Assembly (NCBI GenBank): GCA_965116115.1
Contig: OZ220486.1
Location: 4,278,001 to 4,342,000 of the forward strand
DNA from: JAPOXR01 sp965116115
Lineage (GTDB): Bacteria; Pseudomonadota; Alphaproteobacteria; Rhodobacterales; Rhodobacteraceae
Length of the DNA stretch: 64,000 nt
Direction of reading: 5' to 3'
This document shows positions 1 to 8,900 of the stretch, piece after piece. The translations under genes and the position numbers were made by a program. Positions within the stretch are counted from its first letter, which is position 1, and the number at the start of each line of letters is the position of its first letter. Under the pieces are notes generated by a model, which ran no database searches, was not told the origin of the DNA, and saw only the letters and a program-made list of their open reading frames with translations.

Positions 1-329
1 CGGTGCGACCCGGCCGCTGGCCGGGGTTCAACAGCAGACGGATCAGCCCGCCTCCGCGTCTTCTAAGCGGCCCTCAGGCGGTGAAACTGGTCAGCATTCA
101 TATTCCGATTCAAGAGCGTTTCGGCATTTCGGGAAAATTCAGCCCTTGATTTCTCTTTTCACAAAGCTTTTCTGCATTCGCCGGCGGTCATTGAAACATT
201 CGTCGGAGGCGCAAGATTCAGGAGCGGACCTCCCTGTTCAGCACTGTCAGGTCTACAAGACACGCAATTCGCCGTGAAACATTATATGCCGCCGTGCGGA
301 GGCTAAAACAGTCCCAGCGGCCAGGTGAC
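1..329. other. No gene recognised
   Basis: This stretch precedes the IS256 remnant. Short open frames exist on both strands but none has a recognisable motif or a convincing ribosome binding site. It is probably flanking or decayed IS sequence. Confidence 0.4.
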
Positions 330-711
330 GCCGGTAAGGCCGAACGCCTGATGCGCAACCTGACCTGACGGTTCGAACAGAAGGCGCCGGATATCTCCCC
401 GTCGATACTCGAAGGCTTGAACGAAATCGTGACCGTCGCCAAGCTGGATCTGCCGTTCGAACTGCGGAGGTCGCCAGCAGGCACGAACATCATCATCGAA
501 TCAATGAACAGCACGGTCCAGCAAGTCTGCCGCAAGGTGCAAGCACTGGAGAAACGCCGGAACAGCTCCACGACAATCCGCAGGCGGCATGCCGGCGGCT
601 GAGAAAGGCTTCAGCCACATCAAAGCCTGCAGGCAGCTGCCTGTTCTAAAACAGGCGCTTATCAAATATCGCTGAAAGAATCGGCTTGACCAGCTCAAGG
701 ACGCCGCGTAA
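330..711 (+). pseudogene. IS256 (Mutator) family transposase remnant, C-terminal part
   Basis: The translation matches the C-terminal third of the IS256-type transposase found at 12356-13515: AGKAERLMRNL, then an in-frame stop, then RFEQKAPDISPSILEGLNE, then LPFELRRS and NIIIESMNSTVQQVCRK. After a frame change, EKGFSHIKACRQLPVLKQAL can be read up to a final stop at 709-711. The N-terminal catalytic part is missing, and at least two stops and one frameshift are present, so this is dead. An extra isoleucine in NIIIESMNS also differs from the family motif NIIESMNS. It is a second, older copy of the element whose longer relic lies about 12 kb away. Confidence 0.85.
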
Positions 712-947
712 ACGTTCGGCAGGCAGCACCGCTCATGCGGGTTCCAGCATCGGGCGGGATATTCCCGAAGAACTGTCGTATGCTCGGTGTCCCGCAAATA
801 ATCCGAGAGTCGTTTTTCGTGTGACGGCGTAAACATGGAATCATCAGCGTCGTCGTTCACTTGCCCGCACATTCGCTTTACCGGTTCCCGCTGGAGTTAA
901 GCCGGTGAATTTACGTGAACAAATGCTTGAGAACGGATTCCGGCAGC

Positions 948-1568
948 ATGAATGACTCAACGGCCCGGTGTACGGGGACAATCCCGGCCGATGATCGCAC
1001 GATCCGAGCGGCTTTGGTGCGAAAGCGACTGCGCCGCTATCGGGACCGCGATGATTCACTGCTTGTACATGAACTGGGATTGGCGCATGCCAGAAGCCGC
1101 ATTGACGTGGCGGTTATCAGCGGTGTGTTGCACGGCTATGAGATCAAGAGCGAAAGAGATAAACTGAGCCGATTGCCCGCGCAACTCAACGTTTACTGCC
1201 AATCTCTGCAAAAACTGACTTTCGTGGTGGCGGAACGGCACCTTGAAAGCGTGCTCAACAAGGCGCCGCGTTGGTGCGGGGTTCTGATCGCACGCCAAGG
1301 GACTCGCGGGTCCATCGACTTCGAAATGGTTCAGCGGGCAGAGCGAAATCCGCGCGTCGACTTATTCGTGATGGCGCACTTGCTGTGGCGTGACGAGGCA
1401 CGGGCCATCTTGGCCGCGCATGGCGCCGGCAAGTCCGCGCTGCGGTCACCGCGGGCCTTGCTCTACCGGGAACTGGCAGGCGGTGTTTCCGAGGCGCGGC
1501 TCACGGCCTTGATCAAGGACGCAATGATGCGGCGGCGAGCTTGGCGAGATCATCCGTCACCAGTGTGA
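948..1568 (+). CDS. sce7726 family protein (nuclease-like fold suspected)
   Basis: About 206 residues. It resembles the sce7726 family, which is normally encoded beside an sce7725/beta-family gene, as here. Visible hallmarks are an N-terminal D-R-T-I-R-A-A-L segment, then HELGLAHARSRIDVAVI and HGYEIKSERDKLSRLP followed by a QLNVY segment. The RID...E-x-K arrangement is like the core of PD-(D/E)XK nucleases (inference). Start: ATG 948 is preferred because it opens close to the conserved region; an in-frame GTG at 915 is the alternative. The 3' end overlaps the 3' end of the convergent beta-family gene by 56 bases, which suggests the pair has long been inherited together. Biochemical function is unknown; association with a defence or addiction module is inferred from context. 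Confidence 0.75.
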   Translation: MNDSTARCTGTIPADDRTIRAALVRKRLRRYRDRDDSLLVHELGLAHARSRIDVAVISGVLHGYEIKSERDKLSRLPAQLNVYCQSLQKLTFVVAERHLESVLNKAPRWCGVLIARQGTRGSIDFEMVQRAERNPRVDLFVMAHLLWRDEARAILAAHGAGKSALRSPRALLYRELAGGVSEARLTALIKDAMMRRRAWRDHPSPV

Positions 1569-2595
1569 TGTGGTGGTTAATGGCCACTTCTTTCCAGCGC
1601 GTCAGGTTGCTTGGTCCTTCCTGCCTGGCCGCGCATTTGGCGATGTAGTCATCGCCATAGGAGAAGGCGGAGCCTTGGAATTGGAAGGCGTTATCTCTGA
1701 CAATCACAGAGCAATGGCTGAACATCTGCGCTTCGTTGCCGCGAAACGCACCCCCTTTGCGTGTGCCCCAAGCGGCCGGAGTCGTGTAGATCACCTTCCC
1801 GGCCGATTTGATTTTGCGCATGTCCATAGCTGCGAAATCCGGATGGACGATGGTGTAGTCGCCGTAGACTGGCTTGCGCATGCCCGGGGGCAGGAAAGTC
1901 AGAAAGGCGTTGTAGAACAGCCAGTCGTGACGGGGAATCTGATCTGTTCCCATGGCGACGTCCGCGAATGTCCTGGGGATCGCGGTCGATAAAAGGACCA
2001 AGTTCCGGCAAACTCCCAGGTCCCCTAACTTCCGCATCGTGGTGATGAGGGCATTGGCGAAGGCCCGATAGGGTTTGAAATTAGGCGCGCGCAGGTCGAT
2101 GATGAGATCAGTTTCCTCAAGCGCTGACCCAGCGGCGTCGGTCTCGCAAACCAACTTATCCCCAAGATCGTCCGTCATGAGATCTTCCAAGCGAAGAATC
2201 ACTGCCAAGCCGTGCTGATCCTGTTGCGCGGCGCGGTAAGCGGCGGCGCGGGTGTCCGCGTCGGCGGCGAAGGCTACGGCGGGAATGTTGCGGGTGTTGT
2301 GTGGCCTGAGCGCATCAAAAATGTAATCGAAGACGTGGGTGCCGTCGTCCATCCGGCCGGCAGCAATATTCTCGTGCAGGGTGATCCAAGCGGGGCGATC
2401 GCCCCATTTGGAGCGCAGCCTGTCCGGAAAGGGCAGCACATGTTCGCCCACGGTTTTTCTCGGTTGCCGGAGCTCGAAATCGAATTCGACATCGGGAACG
2501 CAGATGAGCGGTGCCACGCGGTCCTTCACTGAACTGCGCAGACGCATGAGCGCCTGGTATTCGCCTTGGCGCCAGCACAAAGCCGGCACATACAT
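1513..2595 (-). CDS. Beta family protein (phage P4 beta-like, sce7725-like)
   Basis: About 360 residues starting MYVPALCWRQGEYQAL, the typical opening of the beta-protein family, followed by VAPLICVPDVEFDFE. The family is named after the satellite phage P4 beta gene, whose product counteracts the P4 Gop killing protein; gop-beta-cII has been described as an anti-phage module. ATG 2595 lies just past the stop of the upstream XRE-ImmA gene; an in-frame ATG at 2613 would overlap it. It is the last gene of a three-gene operon running from 4353 leftwards, so the genes are probably translated together. No catalytic motif is evident to me. Role in immunity to a toxic partner or in phage defence is inference from family and neighbours. 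Confidence 0.75.
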   Translation of the reverse strand: MYVPALCWRQGEYQALMRLRSSVKDRVAPLICVPDVEFDFELRQPRKTVGEHVLPFPDRLRSKWGDRPAWITLHENIAAGRMDDGTHVFDYIFDALRPHNTRNIPAVAFAADADTRAAAYRAAQQDQHGLAVILRLEDLMTDDLGDKLVCETDAAGSALEETDLIIDLRAPNFKPYRAFANALITTMRKLGDLGVCRNLVLLSTAIPRTFADVAMGTDQIPRHDWLFYNAFLTFLPPGMRKPVYGDYTIVHPDFAAMDMRKIKSAGKVIYTTPAAWGTRKGGAFRGNEAQMFSHCSVIVRDNAFQFQGSAFSYGDDYIAKCAARQEGPSNLTRWKEVAINHHITLVTDDLAKLAAASLRP

Positions 2596-2599
2596 ATCA

Positions 2600-3877
2600 T
2601 CACTCAAGATCATGGATCTTCTCCGCGAGCTGGCGGCGCACTTGGCGACGACCGACAAGGTCATTGAGTATCTTGTAATTGCCGCTTTCCCTGCGGATGC
2701 GGCCGGCGATGATGCTGGCATCTATACCCAACTTCTCGGCATCTATCCGCACAGCTTGATCGGACAGCGCGAAGCGGGATAGGCATTGATCCCAGAGCTC
2801 GTCTGGGATGAGGGCGGTTAACGCAAAGCGATCGGCCTCGGCCTCGAACTTATCATCGGCCGCCACCGCGTCGTCATCAAAAAAGTCATAGCGCAGGTTT
2901 TCGAACAAATGCAGAAACACATGGCCAAGCTCGTGAAACAGGACGAACCAGAAATTATCCAATCGGTCATAGCGCAGAGTTAAACCGATGACAGGTCGCC
3001 CCGAGTCGCTGAGCATTGCCGCGCCGTCAAGATAGGTGCCGGGAAGGTGTTCTTCCGTGATGAGCACAATGCCCTTGCCAGCTAGGAGCTTTCGAGCGCG
3101 TTTGGGGCCGTCCTTCCGTCGGGTGAGCCGTGCCAACTCAGCGAGCCAGCGGTCATCATGGACGAAGGGGGGCAGATCCTCGGCCTTGATCCGCATCCGG
3201 GCCCGTTCAAGGATGCGCGCCTGCCAAGCGAGAAGTGAATACTCATTCGGCAAGGTGGCGCAGCGTATCTTCTTGCGGTGCAGTGCGGCAGCGAGTTGTG
3301 GCCCGGCCGCCTGAAGAAGGTAGCTCTTGGCGCACTCGTTCAGATCGCTGCCGAGGGGAACATCAAACCACTTCCGCTCAGCCATCTCGCGCACGGGCAG
3401 CTGACCCCAGACAACGTCATCGGCTTCGTTCCAAGAGTAGACGACACCGTGTTGCTTCGTCGGCTTTTCAAAGATTTCCTCCGTATGGACGTTCAAGATC
3501 TTTGAGACTGCGATAAGACGAGACAGGCTCGCATCCATGTAGTTGGACGCCTCATAGCGTTGGATTTGTTGCGCTTGGATGCCGATTTCTTTTGCCAGAT
3601 CGGCTTGGCTCATGCCGGAGGCGATACGGGCTTCGATGAGGACGCTCGGCAGCGCGTTCAACGAAAACGACTTCGCAAACGTAATTTCGCCGGCTTTCAA
3701 GAGCTTGTAGTGGGCAATATCCGCTGAGATTTCGGCTATCTGGCTTTTCAGTCCCTCAACCTCCAGATCATGGATCCAAGCATCGTCGGTTGGTTCGGCC
3801 TCGGCAGCGGCGAGCGCATTTTTGAGCTTGGCGAGTTCGCCGGCGGAGATGCGGTATTGTTTGTCGCTGTAGATCAT
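2600..3877 (-). CDS. XRE helix-turn-helix and ImmA/IrrE metallopeptidase fusion
   Basis: 425 residues. The N-terminal region holds an XRE-type helix-turn-helix around residues 78-125 (SGMSQADLAKEIGIQAQQIQRYE). The C-terminal half is an ImmA/IrrE zinc peptidase domain with the HExxH motif near residue 314 (FVLFHELGHVFLHL) followed by an acidic stretch and EAEADRFA, the usual third-ligand region. Such proteins cleave repressors or antitoxins and often control defence and toxin-antitoxin loci. The start ATG overlaps the stop of the upstream DUF6932 gene (ATGA), and the stop is five bases from the beta-family start, so the three form one operon. It is a likely regulator, or proteolytic switch, of the cassette (inference). 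Confidence 0.85.
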   Translation of the reverse strand: MIYSDKQYRISAGELAKLKNALAAAEAEPTDDAWIHDLEVEGLKSQIAEISADIAHYKLLKAGEITFAKSFSLNALPSVLIEARIASGMSQADLAKEIGIQAQQIQRYEASNYMDASLSRLIAVSKILNVHTEEIFEKPTKQHGVVYSWNEADDVVWGQLPVREMAERKWFDVPLGSDLNECAKSYLLQAAGPQLAAALHRKKIRCATLPNEYSLLAWQARILERARMRIKAEDLPPFVHDDRWLAELARLTRRKDGPKRARKLLAGKGIVLITEEHLPGTYLDGAAMLSDSGRPVIGLTLRYDRLDNFWFVLFHELGHVFLHLFENLRYDFFDDDAVAADDKFEAEADRFALTALIPDELWDQCLSRFALSDQAVRIDAEKLGIDASIIAGRIRRESGNYKILNDLVGRRQVRRQLAEKIHDLE

Positions 3878-4353
3878 GGCGTCACCTTTGGCTGGAGCAT
3901 GGGATCACTGCTCAAGTCTATGAAGACAATCCCTTTGGGACGGCCGGTGAACTTTTCGATTCGGAAAAAATCGACGAAGGTCCGTCCTTGGGCGTCGGCG
4001 CGTGTCGTGGCTGGGAAGAACTCACCGCCGAATTTCTTTTTCTGTGCTGTGCGCTGATCGGCGAATTGGCTGAAGACCGGGTCAAGGCGTTGACGATCGA
4101 CCCCATGCGGGTTCCAGCAAGCATCAAAATCACGGGGCTTGGGCTTATCGGTTACGTAACTTCCATCAAGGAAAAGCGCACGGCAGCCGGCGGCGGCAAG
4201 ATTAACAGACGCGTCCCGAAGTCCGCCAAACAACTGTCTTCGCCAAGGATTATAGGCGAAATGCTGATCAATCGCATCCAGTGTCGCTGAATGAGTGCCC
4301 GCCGGGAGAACAGCCCAAGGCGCGCCCGGGATGGAAACGAGGTCGGGAAGCAT
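3874..4353 (-). CDS. DUF6932 / nucleotidyltransferase-like protein
   Basis: 159 residues. The stretch LFLDGSYVTDKPKPRDFD resembles the GSxxT-x-K-x-PxDxD signature of minimal nucleotidyltransferases (MNT-like), with the paired aspartates expected to bind metal. Members annotated DUF6932 look like this. It is the first gene of the operon with XRE-ImmA and the beta-family gene, to which it is joined by a four-base ATGA overlap. No clear Shine-Dalgarno precedes ATG 4353, which follows an AT-rich TTGTAAATATG, so leaderless translation is possible. It could be the toxic effector of the module, by analogy with MNT toxins, but that is inference. Confidence 0.7.
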   Translation of the reverse strand: MLPDLVSIPGAPWAVLPAGTHSATLDAIDQHFAYNPWRRQLFGGLRDASVNLAAAGCRALFLDGSYVTDKPKPRDFDACWNPHGVDRQRLDPVFSQFADQRTAQKKKFGGEFFPATTRADAQGRTFVDFFRIEKFTGRPKGIVFIDLSSDPMLQPKVTP

Positions 4354-4384
4354 ATTTACAACGATATTGCGGCAAGCCGGACTT

Positions 4385-4560
4385 GTCGACAGCCCGGCCC
4401 CGGGTTTCGGCTAGCCGCTGCGCACAATGGCGGCGGTAACCCCGCCGCCCCGCGTTGCGGGCGAGTTCGTGACTCACCGTCAACTGCGAGCAGCCGATCT
4501 CCACCGCGACAGCCCTTTGCGGAAAATCACTTTTCTTCAGCAGCGCCTGAATCCGGCAAT
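4385..4560 (-). pseudogene. IS30 family transposase fragment (N-terminal)
   Basis: Reading leftwards, RIQALLKKSDFPQRAVAVEI then GCSQLTVSHELARNAGRRGYR and AQRLAETRGRA match the N-terminal helix-turn-helix of IS30-type transposases (typically GRSPSTISRELRRN..GYR). Nothing of the DDE catalytic core follows. It abuts the truncated ABC ATPase relic, so the IS may have been the event that broke that gene. Confidence 0.75.
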
Positions 4561-4616
4561 GATCGCAAAAAGCCGGGCAGCGGCAACCCGATGGGATGCG
4601 ATTTTCTCCCGGTTTT

Positions 4617-4989
4617 CATTGACATCTTCCGGAAGGCTTGCGGAGAACACGAGCGGCTTCGCTGATTATCCTGACAATCCGCGGCTTCGGCATCCTTATG
4701 TTGTTCCGCGCATTTATGTGCGGATAGAGCGCATGGCTATGAAACACCAACGACTAGCACCGGCCGCAGGATTCGAGGTTCGTCGCGCTTTTCCGCCGAT
4801 CATGACGCGTCCCGAGGCGGTTTCCTCTGACCCGGGAACAGGCCGCCGAAGCGTGGATTTGCCGCCGCCGCACGGACCGGCGCGGATGCGGAATTTTCTT
4901 TCAGCGGCGGTGACGGACACATCGTGAATGACAGTGTTTCCCGAAGAATTTAACAAGGTTCTCAATGCGGATTCCGGACATGGCTGCAT
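4617..4989 (-). pseudogene. CUT1 sugar ABC transporter ATPase, truncated and frameshifted (UgpC/MsmX-like)
   Basis: Immediately downstream of the permease gene ending at 4992. The reading gives GNTVIHDVSVT, then GPCGGGKSTL (a Walker A region in which S of PSGCGKS is changed), ETASGRVMIGG and, after a frame change, SLVFHSHALYPH (the Q-loop region) and MPKPRIVRIISEAARVL, ending at a stop at 4617. Everything after this, including the signature motif and Walker B, is missing, so the ATPase is dead. The rest of the nan transporter operon is intact, which implies it needs an ATPase from elsewhere; a good candidate is the one at 57659-58744. Confidence 0.85.
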
Positions 4990-4991
4990 GG

Positions 4992-5819
4992 CTATCCCTT
5001 TACAGCGCCCGCTGCGATCGGCCCGGTTATCCGGCGGTACATGACGAGACCCAAAAGAAGCGGGGGCAGAGCCGCGGTGACCATCACGGCCGCTGCCACA
5101 CCCCACTGCACGCCTCCGCCCGAGGTCGCGAAGAAAAATGAAGCGGCGACGGTCATCGGCACGGCTTCGCGCGTGGTCAGCATCAGACCGAACAGGAATT
5201 CATTCCAAGCGGTGATGAACCCGAATATGAAAGCCGTGATGAGCGCCGGGCGGCACAGCGGGAGAACGATACGGATCAAAAGCCGGCTGGTCCCGGCGCC
5301 GTCCATGCGGGCGGCCTCCTCCAATTCATCCGGAATCTCCGCGACCGCGTTCACCAACAGCATCAGAGTCAACGGCAGGTTGACCACCGCCAGAATCAAA
5401 CCGAGCCCGATCCGCGTGTCCAAGAGGCCGGAAGCGGCATACATCATGTAAAGCGGGATGGCGAAAATGATCAACGGAAGGGCTCTGATGTTGACGACGA
5501 CCGGGAACAGGACGTTCCGGCCGAATCCGCGCCTCGCCATCAGCCACGCCAGCGGGAAGGAAACGATCATCGGCAACAGTGTGCCGATCAGGGCCGCGGC
5601 GAGCGAGTTCCAGAGATAGTGGTACACGTTGAGCCGGTCACTGACCGTCAGAACAGTCGCGAAATTCTCCAGCGTCGGCGCTTCGATCCAAAGCGAGGGA
5701 TTCCGGCTGACCTCCTGCGGTCCTTTGAACGCGGTGATGAAGGTCGACAGCACCGGAAAGGACATCAGAAAGGCGGCGACGGCGAACACCGCCCAGCGCG
5801 GCCCCATCCGCCGTCTCAC
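4992..5819 (-). CDS. Sugar ABC transporter permease, MalG type
   Basis: 275 residues of an inner-membrane CUT1 permease. The N-terminal membrane segment is AVFAVAAFLMSFPVLSTFITAF. The cytoplasmic EAA loop reads EEAARMDGAGTSRLLIRIVL, the site that docks the ATPase. The GTG start at 5819 overlaps the upstream permease stop by four bases (GTGA). It is the third transporter gene of the nanE-nanK-binding protein-permease-permease operon; its ATPase partner gene just downstream is a pseudogene. Substrate is probably a sialic-acid-pathway sugar because of the linked nanE and nanK (inference). Confidence 0.9.
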   Translation of the reverse strand: MRRRMGPRWAVFAVAAFLMSFPVLSTFITAFKGPQEVSRNPSLWIEAPTLENFATVLTVSDRLNVYHYLWNSLAAALIGTLLPMIVSFPLAWLMARRGFGRNVLFPVVVNIRALPLIIFAIPLYMMYAASGLLDTRIGLGLILAVVNLPLTLMLLVNAVAEIPDELEEAARMDGAGTSRLLIRIVLPLCRPALITAFIFGFITAWNEFLFGLMLTTREAVPMTVAASFFFATSGGGVQWGVAAAVMVTAALPPLLLGLVMYRRITGPIAAGAVKG

Positions 5820-6682
5820 CGGGCGGCTCTCCGCATCAGCCGCTGCGCGGCCGACAGCACGATGAAGGCTGAGGCGAACAGCAGAATTGCCGCGGCCATC
5901 GCCTTGCCGATTTCGCCTCGGCGCAGGAATGTCTCGTAAATGTAGATCGACATCGAGGCCGTGGAACCTCCGGGCCCCGAGCCGACCAGAGTGTATATGT
6001 TGTCAAAGACCCTGAACCCGTCGATGAAGCGAATGAATAACGCAACGAACAGGGTCGGACGCATCAACGGCAGTTCCACCTTCCAGAACAGCCGCCATGG
6101 ACGCGCGCCGTCGACGGCTGCCGCTTCCCGCATTTCCCGGGGAATCGATTGATAAGCCGTCAGAAAGAGCAGGAAGGCGAAAGGCGTCCATTGCAGGGTT
6201 TCCGCGGCGACCACCGTGACGAAGACGTTCGCCGGGCTGAGAAACGCGGGAGACCGTCCGAACCAGCTGTAGAAATAATATGGAATCGAACCGGCGAATT
6301 CGTGCAGCGCCAGCCGGTACATCAGCCCCATCATCGCCGGCGCGACGATCATCGGAATGATCAGGACCGCGACAGTCCATCCATGCCGTTGAACCAAGGG
6401 CGCGAGGTAGACGGCCAGCGCCAGACCGAAACCGCACTCCAAGGCGGCGGTGACGGCCCCGAAGCGGAGCGAGAACCACGCCGCCTGCCAGAACTCGTCA
6501 TCAAGCGTGACATCGTGAAAATTCGACAGCCCGGAAAACCGGGGAGACGTGAGGGTCTGGAAACTGGTTTCCGAAAATCCGTAAACCAGGCTGAGAATGA
6601 CCGGAAAACCGAGAACAGCGAGAAGAAATACGATCGCAGGACCCGCGAGGATCGCGCTTTCGGAACTTATCCTCCTGTTCAT
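5816..6682 (-). CDS. Sugar ABC transporter permease, MalF type
   Basis: 288 residues with six predicted membrane spans, beginning with a helix at ILAGPAIVFLLAVLGFPVIL. The EAA loop is REMREAAAVDGARPWRLFWK, followed by the usual P-L-M-R-P-T-L segment. It pairs with the MalG-type permease to form the membrane channel of a CUT1 importer. It lies 58 bases after the binding-protein gene and overlaps the next permease. The reading frame looks intact, with no internal stop or lost motif. Confidence 0.9.
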   Translation of the reverse strand: MNRRISSESAILAGPAIVFLLAVLGFPVILSLVYGFSETSFQTLTSPRFSGLSNFHDVTLDDEFWQAAWFSLRFGAVTAALECGFGLALAVYLAPLVQRHGWTVAVLIIPMIVAPAMMGLMYRLALHEFAGSIPYYFYSWFGRSPAFLSPANVFVTVVAAETLQWTPFAFLLFLTAYQSIPREMREAAAVDGARPWRLFWKVELPLMRPTLFVALFIRFIDGFRVFDNIYTLVGSGPGGSTASMSIYIYETFLRRGEIGKAMAAAILLFASAFIVLSAAQRLMRRAAR

Positions 6683-6740
6683 GAACGCCGGGCGGGCTGC
6701 CGGAGCGCGGCGGACATGGCCCGCCGCGCTCCGAACGCGT

Positions 6741-8042
6741 TCACTTCAGCAGTTCGGCCATCGCCTTCGCCGCGTTGCTCAGAGCGCTGTCGAGATCCTG
6801 CGTGCCGGCCCAGTAGCCGGTGAACTCCTTGGCCTGTTCTTCATAAACCGAGAGAGCGTTCTCGGATGTTCCGCCGTTCATCACGAAACCGTAGTTCGAC
6901 GCGAAGTCGCCGACCTGCACCAGATCCGGCCGCTCACCGGCCAGTTTGGCGGCGGTTTCCGACGCCAGACCAGGGGCGCCTCCCGCCTTGGCATAGGCCA
7001 GCGCGGCCTCTTCAGTCGACAGCCACTTCAGGAAGGCGGCCGCCCCTTCCTTGTTCTCAGCCGCGGCGTTCAGCCCGAGTCCGAGCCCGTGGATATGGGT
7101 AAAGCGGCCCTCGGGACCTTCAGGCGGCGCGGTTATGCCGGTTTCGGGCTGGGCCCCGGTCAACTCGCTCGCGGCGGCGTTCCATTGCACCATCGCCGCC
7201 ACCTGGCCCGACGAATACGCCGCGTTCGCCTCGGCGTATTCGTAGGAAGTGGAGTCAGGAGGGGTCGCGCCCAGATCAACAAGCATCTTCACCATCGAGA
7301 GCGCTGTCCGATAGGCCTCGCTGTCCACGGTGATATTGCCGGCAGCGTCCATCCAGTCCGCGCCGTAGCTGCGGGGCCAGGAATGGAAGACCATCATATT
7401 GAACAAGAGATTCTTGGCTTGGATCACTGTTCCGTAGCGCGTGGGACTGTCGGGATTGACTGACCGGCTGAAATACAGCGCGTTCGCGGCGAAATCCTTC
7501 CAGGTCCAGTTTTCCGGCGATTTCGGCTCAAGCGGCTCGCCGAGATGTTCCCGCGCGATTCCGGAATATTTCGCTTTCGCTTCATCATCCGCGAGCAGGC
7601 CGTTGATCAAGTCCTTGCGGAAATACAGAAAGTGCAGCGAAAGATCCGTCGGCACGCCGTACTGGCCGCCGTCGAACTGCATCGTCTTGAGAACGGTGTC
7701 GCCGAACACGGCGCCCGCTTCGTCCGACAGCGTGACCGGTTCCATGAACGGGGCGTATCTGCCGATCGAATAGGTCGCGAGCAGGTTGGCGTCGAAGGCG
7801 GAGCTTCCGGCCGCAAGATCCACCTGCAGCTTATCAAAGAACCCGTCGCGCGAGGTGAACAGCAGATCCACCTTGTCCTCATCGGCGACATCCGACCTGG
7901 CGTTGTAAATCCCGGCCACCGCCCGAAGCGCGGTTTCCTCAGGGCCTCCCGGCCAGCCGAGAACGGTGACTTCGGCATGAGAAGCCCCGGCGAATAGCGC
8001 GGCGGCCGCGCCCAAAGTGAGAAGTTTCGCTGTTTTTTTCAT
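6741..8042 (-). CDS. Extracellular sugar-binding protein (family 1)
   Basis: 433 residues with a clear Sec signal peptide, MKKTAKLLTLGAAAALFAGA ending at SHA. The mature protein begins EVTVLGWPGGPEET and has the family 1 solute-binding layout. A good ribosome site (GGAGT, eight bases ahead) precedes ATG 8042. It sits between nanK and the two permeases, so it should deliver the sugar that NanE/NanK degrade, such as sialic acid, ManNAc or a glycan containing it. Ligand identity cannot be read from sequence alone. Confidence 0.9.
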   Translation of the reverse strand: MKKTAKLLTLGAAAALFAGASHAEVTVLGWPGGPEETALRAVAGIYNARSDVADEDKVDLLFTSRDGFFDKLQVDLAAGSSAFDANLLATYSIGRYAPFMEPVTLSDEAGAVFGDTVLKTMQFDGGQYGVPTDLSLHFLYFRKDLINGLLADDEAKAKYSGIAREHLGEPLEPKSPENWTWKDFAANALYFSRSVNPDSPTRYGTVIQAKNLLFNMMVFHSWPRSYGADWMDAAGNITVDSEAYRTALSMVKMLVDLGATPPDSTSYEYAEANAAYSSGQVAAMVQWNAAASELTGAQPETGITAPPEGPEGRFTHIHGLGLGLNAAAENKEGAAAFLKWLSTEEAALAYAKAGGAPGLASETAAKLAGERPDLVQVGDFASNYGFVMNGGTSENALSVYEEQAKEFTGYWAGTQDLDSALSNAAKAMAELLK

Positions 8043-8057
8043 TTTGGATACTCCATA

Positions 8058-8900
8058 TCAGGTTTCAGCATAGAACAGCGCGGCGACACCTAAAATGCCC
8101 GCGTTCGCGCCGAGCGCAGCGGGGCGAAGTTCCGGTCGAAGCCGCTTCGGCAAACCTTTCAAACAGGACGAGACCCGGTCAAGGTAACCGGGAGCCAGAC
8201 CGACGCTTCCGCCGATCACAATGCGTTCGGGATCGAGTGTCAGCCTGATGTCGGCGCAAAGCGCCGCGACGCCGCGCACGGACGCGTCAAGAATGTCCCC
8301 GGCCCAGCGCGCCCCGTCTTCAGCCTGCCTGAATATCGCCGGCATCCGCAGGGCATGGCCGAGCGCGCGCGCCTGCCTCTCCATGGCCCCGCCCGAGACC
8401 GTGTCTTCAAGTTTTCCGCCGCCGGCGCCGCATATCTGGCCGAAATGACCGGCCAGCCCGGAGGCGCCGGCGACCAGCCGGCCGTTCATGACGATGCCGC
8501 CGCCGACGCCGGTTGAAACCGTCAGAAACACGATATCGCCGCCTTGGCCGGCCCCGTAGAGAAACTCGCCGTAAGCAGCGGCCTGGGCGTCATTCGCCAG
8601 AACCGGAGCGCAGCCGAATATCGCGCGCACTCGCTCGGCAAGCGGATAGCTTCCGGCGATATCAAGCGTTTTCGCATTGAGCGCCGACCAGCTGCCGCCC
8701 GATACGTGCCCCGTGACAGCGAAAGCCGCGCCGTCATACCGTCCGCGCCAGTCAGCGGCGGCGCGGTCGATGTTCATCAGCCACTGTTCAGGCCCGCCGC
8801 CGCGCTCGGTCGGAAAGTTCCGGACATCGACGGCCCGGTCTCCGTCCACAAGCGCGGAAAGGGTCTTGGTTCCGCCGATATCGGCAGCAAGCAACGGCAT
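8058..8900 (-). CDS. nanK: ROK-family N-acetylmannosamine kinase
   Basis: 280 residues. The N-terminal ATP motif is LAADIGGTKT; the phosphate-2 motif is TVSTGVGGGIVMNG; a VSGGAM segment follows. ROK kinases phosphorylate hexoses or ManNAc. The usual zinc site of ROK proteins (CxCGxxGCxE) is not kept: the region reads ICGAGGGKLEDTVSGG. The ATG shares one base with the nanE stop (TGATG), so the two are co-translated. Placement directly behind nanE supports ManNAc as substrate, giving ManNAc-6-phosphate for NanE. Glucose or allose kinase activity cannot be excluded. Confidence 0.82.
   Translation of the reverse strand: MPLLAADIGGTKTLSALVDGDRAVDVRNFPTERGGGPEQWLMNIDRAAADWRGRYDGAAFAVTGHVSGGSWSALNAKTLDIAGSYPLAERVRAIFGCAPVLANDAQAAAYGEFLYGAGQGGDIVFLTVSTGVGGGIVMNGRLVAGASGLAGHFGQICGAGGGKLEDTVSGGAMERQARALGHALRMPAIFRQAEDGARWAGDILDASVRGVAALCADIRLTLDPERIVIGGSVGLAPGYLDRVSSCLKGLPKRLRPELRPAALGANAGILGVAALFYAET

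Noticed and set aside
1570..1992. Plus-strand frame directly following the sce7726 gene
   Set aside because: It lies wholly within the beta-family gene on the other strand and shows no homology.
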